A stretch of 64,000 nt of DNA, taken from NCBI GenBank assembly GCA_023374045.1, contig CM041780.1, forward strand, positions 91,601,627-91,665,626, given 5' to 3'. The position numbers were made by a program, and so were the translations under genes. Positions 1-11,041 of this stretch are shown here, piece after piece. Positions within the stretch are counted from its first letter, which is position 1; the number at the start of each line of letters is the position of its first letter. Under the pieces are notes generated by a model. It was not told where the DNA came from. It saw nothing but the letters and a program-made list of their open reading frames with translations, and did no database searches. The stretch is from Limonium bicolor (Eukaryota > Streptophyta > Magnoliopsida > Caryophyllales > Plumbaginaceae).

Positions 1-193
1 TTCATTAGTGCACGGGTGGGGGCCTTGATCCTTCAAGTGAAGATCAAAGTTTGATGGCTCCTCCTCCTCCTCAAATTCGAGGATGTAAATGTCCTCAACT
101 TCTTGGTGAGGCTCATGGGAAGAGCCTTGATGAAAATCAACTTCAGAGGGAGGTGGCTCCTTGAAGTTGATTATAGCACTCTCCTCTGATGGC

Positions 194-664
194 TCAGGAG
201 GCGGCATCTCCCTCCTCCTCAAGGTTGAGGATGTGTCCATCCTCATCTTCTGGGTGGAGCACAGAGAAGGAGGGGAAATAACGGTAGTTGACTTCAGAGG
301 GAGGAGACTCCATGAAGTCAAGGTGGAAGCGGTCCTCTGATGGCTTGGCTTCGAACTCAGGCAGATGGTTGAATGACGTTTTCTCAGGTTCGAACGGGGG
401 AGGTGATAGAGAGCAACTCAAGTCCTCAGTAAGGTGATCCACTTTATGAACCATTTCGCTCTCCGGTTGCTGCGATGCAAGGTTTAGTAGACCTTCCATC
501 ATCGCGTTCATCTCTACTAATTTGGCATAGAGCTTCAGTTGGTTCATGTCGAGGTCTTTTTCCTTAGTCCGCTGCTCCACTTCATGGACCATTTCACTCT
601 CTGGTTGTTGCTCCCTTCGAGCTAGTGTAATGAGCTGGTTCATGTCGATGGTGTTCATTCTCAC
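194..664 (-). CDS. Retrotransposon leader ORF with internal repeats, unknown function
   Basis: A 156-codon open frame on the minus strand downstream of the primer binding site. I do not recognise a domain. It is rich in Glu and Ser, and a segment beginning QQPESEMVH occurs twice, about 45 residues apart, so part of it arose by internal duplication. The acidic C-terminal part (LHPEDEDGHILNLEEEGD) has a related copy beyond the stop, in 1-190, where the DNA again encodes an acidic repeat on the same strand. This suggests a longer repeated acidic region now cut by stops. It could be the N-terminal part of gag or a non-coding spacer that happens to be open. Confidence 0.35.
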   Translation of the reverse strand: MRMNTIDMNQLITLARREQQPESEMVHEVEQRTKEKDLDMNQLKLYAKLVEMNAMMEGLLNLASQQPESEMVHKVDHLTEDLSCSLSPPPFEPEKTSFNHLPEFEAKPSEDRFHLDFMESPPSEVNYRYFPSFSVLHPEDEDGHILNLEEEGDAAS

Positions 665-688
665 TAAGATCCTCCAGAGTGGGTGAAT

Positions 689-1093
689 CTACCCTTGCCG
701 TGATCTCAGAACAATAAGCACTCTTCTGGTCTCCTCCACTCTCTTGGCACCTGATCCATCGATGATGTCTTGTTCAGTGGGGTTTGGATTGACAGATAAG
801 AACCGGTTCTCCATGAGAGTCTCCGATCTTGAGATTAGATCCTCACAAGGAGGGAACATATGAAAGGATCCACACCCTTGACAATCAATGTATTGGTCGT
901 AGGTTGCTCCAGAGGTGTAGCCGTAACAATCTTCTGCTTGATCATCAAGACCATCCATCAGAGATAGGTTCCTAAAAAAAAAGTAACACAAATTTATACA
1001 CAAAAGGGGAAATAAAGGAAATGAAAAATATGCACAGAAACTAAACAGATAATAAACAGATAGTTGGACCGAAGTCCCCGGCAACGGCGCCAA
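689..1093 (-). CDS. Retrotransposon first ORF next to the primer site, unknown function
   Basis: A 134-codon minus-strand frame beginning inside the primer binding site, so its first 40 or so residues (hydrophobic, translated from leader) are probably not coding. A more likely start is the internal Met in MDGLDDQAEDCYGY, immediately after an A/T tract ending in an AG dinucleotide that could be a splice acceptor. The rest contains Cys pairs (DCQGCGSFHMFPPCEDL) that could bind metal. I do not recognise the family. Its position directly after the leader is where gag or the extra ORF1 of Tat-type elements begins. Confidence 0.4.
   Translation of the reverse strand: MAPLPGTSVQLSVYYLFSFCAYFSFPLFPLLCINLCYFFFRNLSLMDGLDDQAEDCYGYTSGATYDQYIDCQGCGSFHMFPPCEDLISRSETLMENRFLSVNPNPTEQDIIDGSGAKRVEETRRVLIVLRSRQG
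1074..1092 (-). other. Primer binding site, tRNA-Asp type
   Basis: The plus strand reads GTCCCCGGCAACGGCGCCA, the 3' end of plant tRNA-Asp including CCA. On the minus strand it is therefore a perfect primer binding site beginning TGGCGCC. It lies 6 bp from the LTR end, which fixes the strand of the element. Confidence 0.9.
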
Positions 1094-1098
1094 AAACT

Positions 1099-2627
1099 TG
1101 TTGGCAAAATAGTGGTGAGACTACTCTGCTAACTATGGGCAGTGAACCCAATCATTGTAGTACAACAAGGTCGTATCCACAGGGACTTCGTAACTGTCTA
1201 GCTAATTATAAGCTTAGTAAATGTGCAAGAGGATATATACAAAAGTGCATAAATGTAAATTGTTTTGGGAGTTTTGTTGGTTGGATAGATAAATCGGAAA
1301 ACGAAGGAAAGCAGTAAAACTAGACTAACTAATCTAGGATAGGTGTAGCTCGGGATGGATATTTGCACCCGTCCTCCCTTTACTACCAATGGTCAATTCT
1401 CGAACTCATGGCTAAACAACGGGAACGCTAAACTAACTAATATCCTAATCAAGGTCTACTAATCCTAACCAACAGAATGGAACCTGGTGGATCTTCCAAG
1501 TACCTAGTCAATTGATGGCATTAAGCACAAATTCCCCTTAAGTTGCAGTGTAGTCTAATCTCGAAATCCTCGATATTAGAATGCACTGATTCAGTCCTCA
1601 CGGTCTAGATTTCTATCTCAGAATCACATGTTGACAGAAATCCACAATAATGCTCAACTAATCGGTAGGCCAAACCAACCAGTTTAACACATAGTGCTAA
1701 TTAATCAGCAACCTAGAATCTATCTCAGAATCTCATTTCAACAAATTCAAGGCAAACCAACCAATTTCACACAAAGATAACAAATTGGGCAAAACCCTCA
1801 ACAAATCCCCAAATCATGGGTGACAAGTTCAAGAGCCACAAACACACAATCGTTATCGGTATTCAGCACACGAACTGAAATAAAACCATAAACGAGTTCA
1901 AGAATCTACAATGGAGTTTAGGGATTTTGGGGCAAAATCCCCAAATCCCAAGCTACAAGGAGACTACTCAAGCATTGAAGCTACAAAGGAGAGAAAGGAG
2001 GAAGAAATAGCCATTAATGGAGGTGGTTGAGCTCTTGAATGAGGTGAAATCCTCTCCTCTTCCTTCTCTTCTCTTCTCCTCTCTTTTTCTCTTCTTCTGT
2101 CGCCTCTACCGTCGCCTGGAGTCCAGGTCTCGACCTCCCTCTCTTTCCTCCTCTTTTCCCCTTTTAAAATCTGATTTCTGGGCAAATTTTACGACCGACC
2201 GGACTTGCAAGGTCGGTCGGAGTCAGTAGCGATTTTCGGACGCGTTTTTAAGTTCGACCGGACTTGCGACCGGACTTGCAAGGTCGGTCGATTCCAGTAG
2301 CTTGTAAAAACGTGAATCTGGGCAAAATTTCGACCCGACCGGACTTGCGACCGGACTTGCAAGGTCGGTCGGAGTCAGTATAACTTCAAAACGCTGTATC
2401 TTCTTCGTTTTAACTCCGATTTTGGATCCGTTTGCGCCCACGCGTTCCTCTCTTCGTCTACTTTACTCCTAGCTATGTTAATCCTCCTGTTTAAACAATA
2501 AATGTGTGAAACACCAATGAAACACAAAACTAGAGGAAAACAAGCTAGAGTGGAGAAATGAGCATGAAAAGTGTTGATTAAACATATGAAATACACCCCT
2601 AAAACATGCTCATTTGGACACTCATCA
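1099..2627 (-). repeat. LTR of the minus-strand Ty3/Gypsy element
   Basis: The boundaries are TG at 1099 and CA at 2627, with the primer binding site just outside the left end, so this is the 5' LTR of the element that leaves the window on the left. It is about 1.5 kb. A GC-rich block at 2190-2376 repeats complementary motifs (GACCGACCGG and GGTCGGTCGG) that can form hairpins. The segment 2480-2627 is duplicated in diverged form just outside the LTR (2630-2781). Confidence 0.75.
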
Positions 2628-2629
2628 CT

Positions 2630-2781
2630 AGGTTTTCCTCATGTTTAAACAATAAATTTGTGAGATAAACAATAAAACATAAACTGGAGGAAAACTAACC
2701 GAAGTGGAGAAATGAGCAAGAAAAGTGCTAATATTATATATGAAATACACCTACAAATCATGCTCATTTGGACACTTATCA
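2630..2781 (-). repeat. Diverged LTR-end fragment
   Basis: This block aligns along its whole length with 2480-2627, the last 150 bp of the neighbouring LTR, and ends with the same CATTTGGACACT(T/C)ATCA terminus. It is an older related LTR end next to which the younger element sits. No gene is present. Confidence 0.65.
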
Positions 2782-2783
2782 TA

Positions 2784-3503
2784 TGGACCTATCACTTTTT
2801 CCTCCACTAGGCAGCTATTACGCTACTAGTGCGAGATCATTTCACATTCGCCTACTAGGCAGCTATTACGCTACTAGTATGGTCCCATCACTTTTCCCTC
2901 CACTAGGCAGCTATTACGCTACCAGCGCGAGATCGTTTCACATCCGCCTTCTAGGCAGCTATTACGCTACTAGTATGGACCTATCACTTTTCCCTCCACT
3001 AGGCAGTTATTACGCTACCAGTGTGAGATCGTTTTACATCCGCCTGCTAGGCAGCTATTACGCTACTAGTATGGACCTATCACTTTCCTCTCCACTAGGC
3101 AGCTATTACGCTACCAGTGTGAGATCGTTTTACATCCGCCTGCTAGGCAGCTATTACGCTACTAGTATGGACCTATCACTTTTCCCTCCACTAGGCAGCT
3201 ATTACGCTACCAGTGTGAGATCATTTCACATCCGCCTTCTAGGCAGCAATTACGCTACTAGTATGGTCCCATCACTTTTCCCTCCACTAGGCAGCTATTA
3301 CGCTACTAGTATGGTCCCATCACTTTTCCCTCCACTAGGCAGCTATTACGCTACTAGTGCGAGATCATTTCACATTCGCCTACTAGGCAGCTATTATGCT
3401 AGTAGTACAGTCCTACCACTTTTCCTCCACTAGATAGCTATTACACTACTAGCGCGAGATCGTTTCACACCCACCTGCTAGGCAGCTATTACACTACTAG
3501 TAC
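2784..3503 (+). repeat. 48-bp minisatellite, about 15 copies, open reading frame throughout
   Basis: The motif CTAGGCAGCTATTACGCTAC recurs every 48 bp from 2807 to 3478. Two alternating half-types, one with CCATCACTTTTCCCTCCA and one with GAGATCGTTTCACATCCGCC, give a 96-bp higher-order unit. Because 48 is a multiple of three, one frame (2768-3433) stays open for 221 codons and encodes 16-residue repeats starting LGSYYATS. I read this as the 3' untranslated tandem repeat region of the Ogre/Tat-like element whose LTR begins at 4081. Such regions are known in that group. A translated product is unlikely. Confidence 0.85.
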
Positions 3504-3514
3504 GGTACACAATG

Positions 3515-3970
3515 TTAGTATTATAGGCTTGTCATAAGTCCTATAGCTAGATATCAAGAGGTCTAGTTGAGGCACTCCTAAGTCCTCATACCCTCAATCG
3601 CATTCTAGGCCCATCATAAGCCCAAGGACTGGATATCAAGAGGTCCAGTTGAGGCACTCCTAAGCCCTCGTGCACCTTAAATCAAATCGGGTTGTTGGTA
3701 TTATAGGCTCGGCATAAGCCCTATAGCTAGATATCAAGAGGTCTAGTTGAGGCACTCCTAAGTCCTCGTACTCTCAATCGCATTCTAGGCCCATCATAAG
3801 CCCTAGGACTGGATATCAAGAGGTTCAGTTGAGGCACTCCTAAGCCCTCGTGCACCTTAAACCAAATCGGGTTGTTAGTATTATAGGCTCGTCATAAGCC
3901 ATATAGCTACATATCAAGAGGTCTAGTTGAGGCACTCCTAAGTCCTCGTACTTTCAATCACCTTCATACA
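3515..3970 (+). repeat. 180-bp tandem repeat, about 2.5 copies
   Basis: The phrase TTAGTATTATAGGCT(T/C)G recurs at 3515, 3695 and 3875, exactly 180 bp apart. Each unit contains two related halves of about 90 bp built around GATATCAAGAGGTC(T/C)AGTTG and AGGCACTCCTAAG(T/C)CCTCG. It directly follows the 48-bp array and precedes the polypurine tract, so it belongs to the same 3' untranslated region. Confidence 0.85.
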
Positions 3971-4004
3971 CTCACAGTCGCATCCCAGGGCACCCAAAAC
4001 CGTT

Positions 4005-4102
4005 GTGAGAATTTTTGGCGCCTTGTCAACCTTGATCCAATTCTGCAAGGGCTTGCAAAATTGAATCAAGGGGAGCCATCTGTAGACACCAAAAATTCTC
4101 AC
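4005..4102 (+). other. Long hairpin spanning the 3' UTR/LTR junction
   Basis: GTGAGAATTTTTGG (4005-4018) is the exact reverse complement of CCAAAAATTCTCAC (4089-4102). Inside it a second, looser inverted repeat pairs CCTTGATCCAATT with AATTGAATCAAGG around a GCAAG/CTTGC tip. The fold encloses the purine-rich tract at 4064-4080 and the first bases of the LTR at 4081. Confidence 0.75.
4064..4080 (+). other. Probable polypurine tract
   Basis: The purine-rich stretch AATCAAGGGGAGCC ends just before TGTAGACACC, the presumed LTR start. This is the position of the plus-strand primer of reverse transcription and defines the following LTR as a 3' LTR on the plus strand. Confidence 0.55.
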
Positions 4103-4751
4103 CCCATAAAGCAAATACTGAAATAATAAGTCAAATGAGAGGGGTCGTCGCCTTTCTTTTTTAGAAACTTATTAGCGTGCGTGCCAAAACAAAACCATCA
4201 TTTTATAATCTTTTTCAAAACATTTTCGTAAAAAACACAATTTGCCGAAAATGAATTTCCAACGACAATCCGGTTTTAATTCCATCCCTTTTGTCTTATT
4301 TACTTATCTTATTATTTTTGTATATATTTTGTTTTTATTGCTTATCTGTTTATCTATTCCTTTTTCATTCAGTTTTATTTGTTACTTATTTACGTTATTC
4401 TAACCAGTGCTACTTTTAATTGTCTTCTAGCGTTACTCTTTTTTTTATCATCATTATTTTCATTATCGTTCCTATCATTTTATGTGTCACTTCACTATAT
4501 TGTGTTATATCATGTGTTGTTTTGTCGCTAGATTGATTAAACTCCCTCTCATTTCATTTTATTTTGCCATTTGTTTATCCATCTCATTTCAACTACCCGT
4601 ACATATCTAAATCAATCTCCATTTTCATTACATTTACTTATATTTTTACCTCCATTATCTTAGCACTATTTCGTTATTTTATGTTATGTTTGTTACTATT
4701 AATATTACTTTGTTATTTTATCTAATCCACTACTATTGACATGTATCTTAA

Positions 4752-4830
4752 CAATGAAAAGATGTTTAATGGTCTAGTGGTTAAGGTATTGATTCTTGTT
4801 TACTAGGTTTGGGCTCAAGCCTTGTTAACC
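4752..4830 (+). other. tRNA-like segment (possible SINE relic)
   Basis: The stretch contains TGGTCTAGTGGTTAAGG, close to a pol III A box/D arm, and 30 bp later AGGTTTGGGCTCAAGCCT, which can form a T-arm-like stem and resembles a degenerate B box. The acceptor and anticodon stems do not pair well, so it is not a functional tRNA gene. It may be the head of a tRNA-derived SINE or chance resemblance. A T-rich run follows at 4831. Confidence 0.3.
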
Positions 4831-7800
4831 TTCTTTTTTTTCTTCCTATGGCTCACCATGTTGCTTCTGCCAAGCACAGGACCCAACTCAGTCACCAGCC
4901 CATTCTCCCAAATGCAGTAGCCCATACCGAAAGCAAACAACCCTGGTCTTCCTCCTCTTCTTTTGTGATACCGAGAAGAACAAAAACGAAAAAAACAGAG
5001 AAGAGCACCACGCATGGTCTCTTATTGTTTCGAAAAACCACCATAGCCCATCATCCTCCTTTCTTCGATGCATTTTTCTCGATCTCAATCGATTTTCCCC
5101 TTTAAATCGCAAAGAACAACGCCTCGTTATCTCTCGGGGGTACACTTCTCCACACTCCTCTAGTTTTTGATCGATCTTCTTCAATTTTTTCGAAACCAAC
5201 GTTTATCCCCTACCTCCACCTTCAAGCCGATGAACCCAGAAAAAACCTCATCCCAGAAATCTTCGACCAACACCGACTTCTCCATTCTCCACATTCTCAA
5301 CATCCATCAACACTACCGTCATTCTTTACGCTTTTGTCGGTAATTTCGACTCGGACTGGCAACATCGAAGCACCGAGAATAGGAGCAGCAAAGCGATCCT
5401 GCATCAGCCCCGTTTTGATTTCAAATCAACATCTGGGCAGTACTACTCGAATTAAGCCTTGGACAAACCGGTTTTGATTATTTCAGGAAGATTTTCTTCA
5501 TCTTATTCTCCTTCCTGCACTATATCTTTATTTCGGTATTTTGTTTGGGGATTATTCCCATTCTTCTCTCTATTTTTTTACGAGAAGAGACTCACGCCTG
5601 GGTTTCTTTCTTCTATGTTTAATTTGGTTCGATTTCACCGATATTAGAATTTGTTATGTATTTTCTGGACCCGACGTCTTGCCCACGTATATGGTTCCCT
5701 GTCCTCATGGAATCGATTTGCAACTACCGTTCATTCCTACCTTGTTTATCTAATTATTTATTTTGCAATCTAACTCATTTGTTCGTTTGGCTCTGCGTGC
5801 ATCACCTCTTGCAGGAAATATTTGGCTTATGGTTTTATCTGATATTTGACTCATCCTGGCATTATACCCTTGCACCTTTAGTTATTCATTTGTTGTCTGA
5901 CTTCTGTTCTACTAATAAAGCGAAGAAGAAACAGATAAAACCATCGAGTATTCTCCTTCCTTGTTCCATCTCGGTGTCATACGTGTCTGCGTAAAGCCCT
6001 CGAAGATGTGGGGTCGATTTACTGGTGTGGGCAATCCTCCGGGTCTGTATGTGTTCACTCTCCTGAGCTTGAAGCCCCACAATGTTTAACAGGGACTTGC
6101 GGTGTTTGCTATTGACCTGGTTCAAAACGAACCCAAATCGTTTCTGCTGAGAAAGAGTCCGACGACTATACGCATTAATAGTATTTGCATGTTGTGTTCC
6201 AACTTATTTCTTCAAATCTCATTGTCCCTGCGAACTAACGTGCGTAACTATCATGATGTCTGAATCAGATTTGTGGTTCTGTTCTGCAATTTTTTGGTTC
6301 TTTTGCAGGAAACTCTCATCCTCCTCTCGGTATATATCTCAACCCAAATGATTTCATGCCTCTATTATTTTTGTGTGTCGAGAATGCTCTGTTTGAAACG
6401 TTGTTCAACTGTGTTGGCAATGGTCTAATCCATATGCGTGTATCTGTATGATTGCTGATTGAACATAGCCATGTTTTGCGCTAATCCTTATCTGAGAGGA
6501 TGTACAACTTGACAACCTATCTTGGCTACTGATTATAGTGCTTATTGCAGTGTTTTTTTAGTCTTATTGCTCCAGTTTGCTTCACGATAGTTTTGTTCAT
6601 AATCCTCAAAATGAACAAGGTGAACCTGCCTTGTGTTTGACTTTGTTCAGAGTTGTGTACCTGTTCACGAGCTGGGATTGTGTTGGTGCTGAGCAGTTGC
6701 ATTATGAAATGTTGTTCTTTACGCAGCTTGTGGATGGCCAACAATTTAATTTCGGTTGATGGATTATATAGGCTAATTAATGTAACCCTTGATATCCAGT
6801 TTCATCATGTTTTTTATGCAGTTCATCCAGTTCGATTTGTTACTTACACTTGTGTTTCTTGATTATAACCGAGGTACTGAGATGAGGTTGAGTTGTGTGC
6901 ACTATTTGGAGACAATTGTCTGGCTGATGGCATGTTACGGATTGTGAGATGGTTGTCCCCTTGAACCTGGATATTCGAACCCGCATCACCCTTGTGGGTT
7001 TCAAAATTTTATCGGTTTGCACATCCTTTGATTCCAGGACTTGTCTTGCTTATATATGTGTTAATTTCGTTTTGTGAATATATTTGTTTTTACCTCACAT
7101 GTATCACCTTATATCTATTTCATTGTAATTGTTAATTTAGTTTCATTAGTTAACCTTTTACATAAGCCCTAGTTATTACCCCCTATGACCCAGCACTGAT
7201 AGATAAGTATTGGATGAATTGTTGCCCCGCACCTAACGGGTCTCTCATTCGTTTCGTGGGCAATAGTCTCTTATAGCTTCAGAAAATACCACAACCACCC
7301 TTATATTATAAGAACAAAACTTCAAAACAAGCCCTTAAGGCTATTTTAGGAGGGTTTATGATGTGAAACCACCCCATGCCTAGCGGGTCTCTCACTCGTT
7401 TTATGTGGGTGGAATCCTCCTTTGCCCTCAACACACCCTTAATCAAGAATTAATAAACCAATCAATAAATTGATTCATCTCACTTGTTAATATCTCACAA
7501 ATCAGTCCAAAAACAAATTTTCAGCCCAACCATCAATAAAGCCCAACAAGCCAAAAAAAAACCCTTCAAGTCCACAAATAAAAAAGCCAAATTCCCACAC
7601 TTGCCCATCAGCCTAAATCAGAAGGCCAAATCAGTCCAAGTCAATAAGGCCCAAATCAGGCCCAAGAATCAAAAGCTTAATCTGGCCTCAAATAAAAAAA
7701 AACTCACTTCAAATCAAAATCAAAAGCCTGAGGCCCAATTTTCAACCCAATTCAATCCAAACCCAATTTGGGCCCAAACTGAATTCGGGCCCAAACCCAC

Positions 7801-7879
7801 TATGGCCCATACCCACTTCGGTCCAAGCCTAGTTTGACCCAAACCCAACTCAGCCCATTAAGCCCTACTCGGCCCTATC

Positions 7880-8165
7880 CTATCCAGGCCCAATCCGGCC
7901 TGAAACCTCAAACAAGCCCAATCCGGCCCAAAACCTCAAACAGGCCCAATCCGGCCAAAACCTCAAACAAGGCCCAATCTGGCCCAAAACCTCAAACAAG
8001 GCCCAATCCGGCCCAAAACCTTAAACAAGGCCTAATCCGGCCCAAAACCTCAAACAAAGCCCAATCCGGCCCAAAAACTCGAACAAGGCCCAATCCGGCC
8101 CAAAACCTCAAATAAAGTCCAATTCGGCCCAAAACCTCAAACAAGGCCCAATCTGGTCCAACTTC
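7880..8165 (+). repeat. 28-30 bp tandem repeats
   Basis: About nine to ten copies of a unit containing GGCCCAATCCGGCCCAAAAC followed by CTCAAACAA, with small length differences. It lies inside the Ogre-like LTR and explains the spurious Pro-rich open frames at this place. Confidence 0.85.
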
Positions 8166-8385
8166 AACCCGGTCCAACTTTGACCTTGACCCAAACATTG
8201 ACCTTAATCCAACTTTGACCTTGACCTAAACATTGACCTTAATCCAAACATTGACCTTAACCCAAGCGTTGACCTTGACCCAAATATTGACCTTGACCTA
8301 AACGTTGACCTCGACCCAAACGTTGACCTTGACCCAAACATTGACTTTGACCCAAATGCTGACCTTGGCCTAATTTTGACCTGAC
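8165..8385 (+). repeat. 17-18 bp tandem repeats
   Basis: About a dozen copies of a GACCTTGACCCAAACATT-type unit directly follow the previous array without a spacer. Copies vary at one or two bases. Confidence 0.85.
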
Positions 8386-8849
8386 CCGTTTTCCAAGCCC
8401 GATTCAATTCAATCCAATTCAAACTCAATCCCATTCAAACCCAAATTGTAGATTCTATCCAAACTCCAAAAATCCAAAAAAACATTCCTCATTATTCAGC
8501 TTTAATTCAAAATCCTGAAAATCTCTTTTATCAAATTTTCGAACAATCATTTTATTCAAACTTCATCAAGTTTTCAAAAGAAACCATTTTGTGGAATTTT
8601 AAAGGAAAAACTCTTCTCAATCACAGAAAACTCTTCTCAAATGCAGAAAGTTCTTCTCACATATACAGAAAGTTTTCTTCTAAAAACATTTCTTAAAATC
8701 AGTGTTTCTTCATCAAGAATTCCGAACGACTTCCAAAGTTTTCCAACTCAGTTTCCAAGCCCAAAACCAAACCATTTTCAGGGATCAGGAAATGTCTAAC
8801 ATTTTCAAAGCGTTTTCTTCCTAGTTAGGCATCACTAGTCTCCCTTCCA

Positions 8850-9010
8850 AAATAAATCCGAGGCGGGGCACTGGGGTCGTAACCTCCCTTGTCGTAGTCT
8901 GGATCTCTTTAGGCGGGGCATTAGGGTGACAAACCTCCCCTAATTGCAGCCTAGATTTTTACAAGGCGGGGTGCTAGGGAAGTAACGACCTTCCTAGTCG
9001 TAGCCGGGAT
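8850..9010 (+). repeat. Three diverged repeats of about 55 bp
   Basis: Each copy begins AGGCGGGG(C/T)(A/G)CT, continues with a (G/A)TAAC(C/G)(A/T)CC-like part and ends with TAG(T/C)C(T/G)(G/A)GAT. Such GGCGGGG repeats are a familiar component of Ogre-type LTRs, which supports the assignment of the 4081-10280 region. Confidence 0.6.
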
Positions 9011-10399
9011 TTTAGAATCGTCTAACTCCCTTCCGCTCGATTTCAATGTTTTTGGTTTCTAACGTTTTAAAAACCTGGGAGTTAGAGACGTTATTAGGGT
9101 TCGACCGAGAACATCTCATTCATGGTGTTTCTCTCTGAACCCTATTTTTCGACATAAATTCATTGCCCCATCTTTCGAGCCTCGGCACTTACATTAATTA
9201 AGTGTCGTGTTCGAGGGAGTACATAGAGTAATCCCTCGGGATTATCCGCCCTTTTACAACAAAATTGATTTTCCGGTCTTAAAATTTTAAGAGAGACAAT
9301 TATGGACAAATCAATCTAATCCTTTCATTAGAGCTTTAACCCATAAGCACTCCTCAATCCTTTCCTAAGCAAACTCGAAGTCACAAATCTCACTAACATA
9401 TGACTCTTTATTCTTAGATGCTCCCGAACAACCTTAGTCATCTTAAACCTGAAACATCTTCAAAACTCGAACATCTGTAAACCAAATATCCTCTTTCACA
9501 CTCCATCAACACTTTCGATTTCCTAAAACACCTCAAAAATTTGACCATTCAAAAATCCAAACTTTACAAACATGAAAAACTCCTCAATTCCACCAAAGAA
9601 TCCGAGCATCTCTCAACTTCACAAAATGACCAAAGTACCCCTCTCTACAAATGACAAAAAACTCCTTAACTCCAGCAAATGATCCAAACACCCCTTAACT
9701 AAAAAAAATGAATGACCAAAATGCCTTTTTGCTCCTCAAAACTTCCAGCATCCTTTTAACCTCGCGAAAGTCGAAACAACCTCAAACCTCTCAACATTCA
9801 AACCAATTTCATTGACCAATATTTCAAGACCAGCCTATTTCTGTTCTTCAGTCCACACTCAATCCTATCCTTTGGCTTTTAAATGAATCTCTCTAAAAAG
9901 GTTTTGAAAGAAGACAATCTCGACAATTAGAGACCGAGGTTTCCTTAGGCACCAATCCGAAGTCGTTGTCGTTGCCACTTCTGAGGGGTGTAACCCAGTG
10001 CGAACCCATAGTAGAATCTCTGATCTGACCAGATAAGTCCTATCCATAGGTAACACATTCAGAGTCAACCAACGGTTCCTAGAACCCTCCTTCCCTTCCT
10101 TCCTAGTATCTTAGGTCAAACTAGGTGGCGACTCTAGTCAATTTCCGCCCTTAGGGCATAAGTCCGCGTGGAGCCCATTGAGAGCGGGTGTAGTGCACAC
10201 CCCATATGCTTTTTAGGAAAGACGGGCGATAGAGTAGGTATTTAAGGGATGCCATAATAACGGGTTTTCACCCTCCACATAATGGCAATATCTAGGATCT
10301 AGGCTTCTCAGTCAGTCCATATTTAGATAGACCCCCCCCCCTTATACCAAAAAAATCACCCTCCACAACCATAGGTGGGCTTCTGAAAAAAAAAACAAG

Positions 10400-10439
10400 C
10401 CTATTGCAGCGGTTGTTAGCTAGGAACCGCTGCCATAGG
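10400..10439. repeat. CACTA subterminal palindrome, left
   Basis: CCTATTGCAGCGGTT...GAACCGCTGCCATAGG: arms of about 15 bp around a 10-base centre. It is the leftmost copy of the motif family. Confidence 0.8.
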
Positions 10440-10469
10440 TATTTTTTTTTAAAAAAAAATTCTGCTTCA

Positions 10470-11000
10470 TCTTCTTCCTCGCGCAGCCATTCACCAGTTC
10501 AGAATCGGCGCAAAATATGTTCCTTTTTTCACCAGATCAAGTTGTAAAATTACCGTGAGGCGCATAACATGTTCCTTGTTCTCCAAACCTATTGCAAAAT
10601 TACCATGAGATGAGAATACAGGGGCGCAACCCTTGTTCCTTGTCCACCAACCAGATTTGCAAAATTACAATAAAAGAGGTGTAAATATGAGAAGAGAAAG
10701 AGGCACATAGCATATATGTTCTTGTTCGCCAGTTAGGGTTGCAAAATTACCGCGTGAGAATATTAATGGAGGCGCAGAGCATCTTGTTCTCAGTTACGGT
10801 TACAAAATTACCAAAGTAAAGATAAGTTCGAGCATATTACCATGAGGGAAGAGAAGAAGAATAAATGAGTGAAAGAAGAAGAGAGCGCAGAGCATGCGTA
10901 CCTTGTTCGTCATCGACCGTGAATGAAGAGAAGAAGAGAGTGCAGAGTTGTTCCTTGTTCGCCGCGACCAGAAGAAGGAGAGCGCAGAGCATAATTAACG
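10470..11000. repeat. Degenerate repeats inside the CACTA element
   Basis: A loose unit with TGTTCCTTGTTC, then CAAAATTACC and GAGAAGA-type purine stretches, recurs at least six times at intervals of roughly 70-110 bp. No open frame of interest is present. Confidence 0.55.
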
Positions 11001-11041
11001 TCAGTTAACAGAGGAGAAACTTTTATATTAAAACAAAAAGT

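Larger units (their letters stand above)
1..1092 (-). mobile_element. Ty3/Gypsy retrotransposon, 5' internal region (partial)
   Basis: Read on the minus strand, this is the start of the internal region of an LTR retrotransposon: it begins with a tRNA-Asp primer binding site (1074-1092) next to an LTR (1099-2627) and runs off the left edge of the window. The leader carries two open stretches (689-1093 and 194-664) but no recognisable gag, reverse transcriptase or integrase motif falls inside the window. tRNA-Asp priming is known for Athila/Tat-type Ty3 elements, which is why I place it there. The lineage is an inference, since no polymerase domain is visible. Confidence 0.75.
4081..10280 (+). 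repeat. Very long LTR of an Ogre/Tat-like Ty3/Gypsy element
   Basis: The LTR starts at TGTAGACACC after the polypurine tract. The right end is not certain: GGTGGCGACTCTAG at 10124-10137 resembles the LTR/primer-site junction of Ogre-type elements, and another candidate CA terminus lies near 10278. About 6 kb is unusual for most LTRs but known for Ogre. Supporting features are the GGCGGGG(C/T)(A/G)CT repeats near 8860-9010 and several families of short tandem repeats at 7880-8385. The internal protein-coding region is missing on the left. Open frames inside it (for example 4809-5105, 5656-5994, 7484-8115) are short, unlike any family I know, and coincide with repeats or low complexity, so I do not call them genes. 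Confidence 0.55.

Noticed and set aside
3515..3970. Centromeric satellite
   Set aside because: The 180-bp length fits, but only 2.5 copies are present and they are joined to a retroelement 3' end.
4752..4830. Functional tRNA gene
   Set aside because: Only A-box and T-arm-like parts are visible; acceptor and anticodon stems do not pair.
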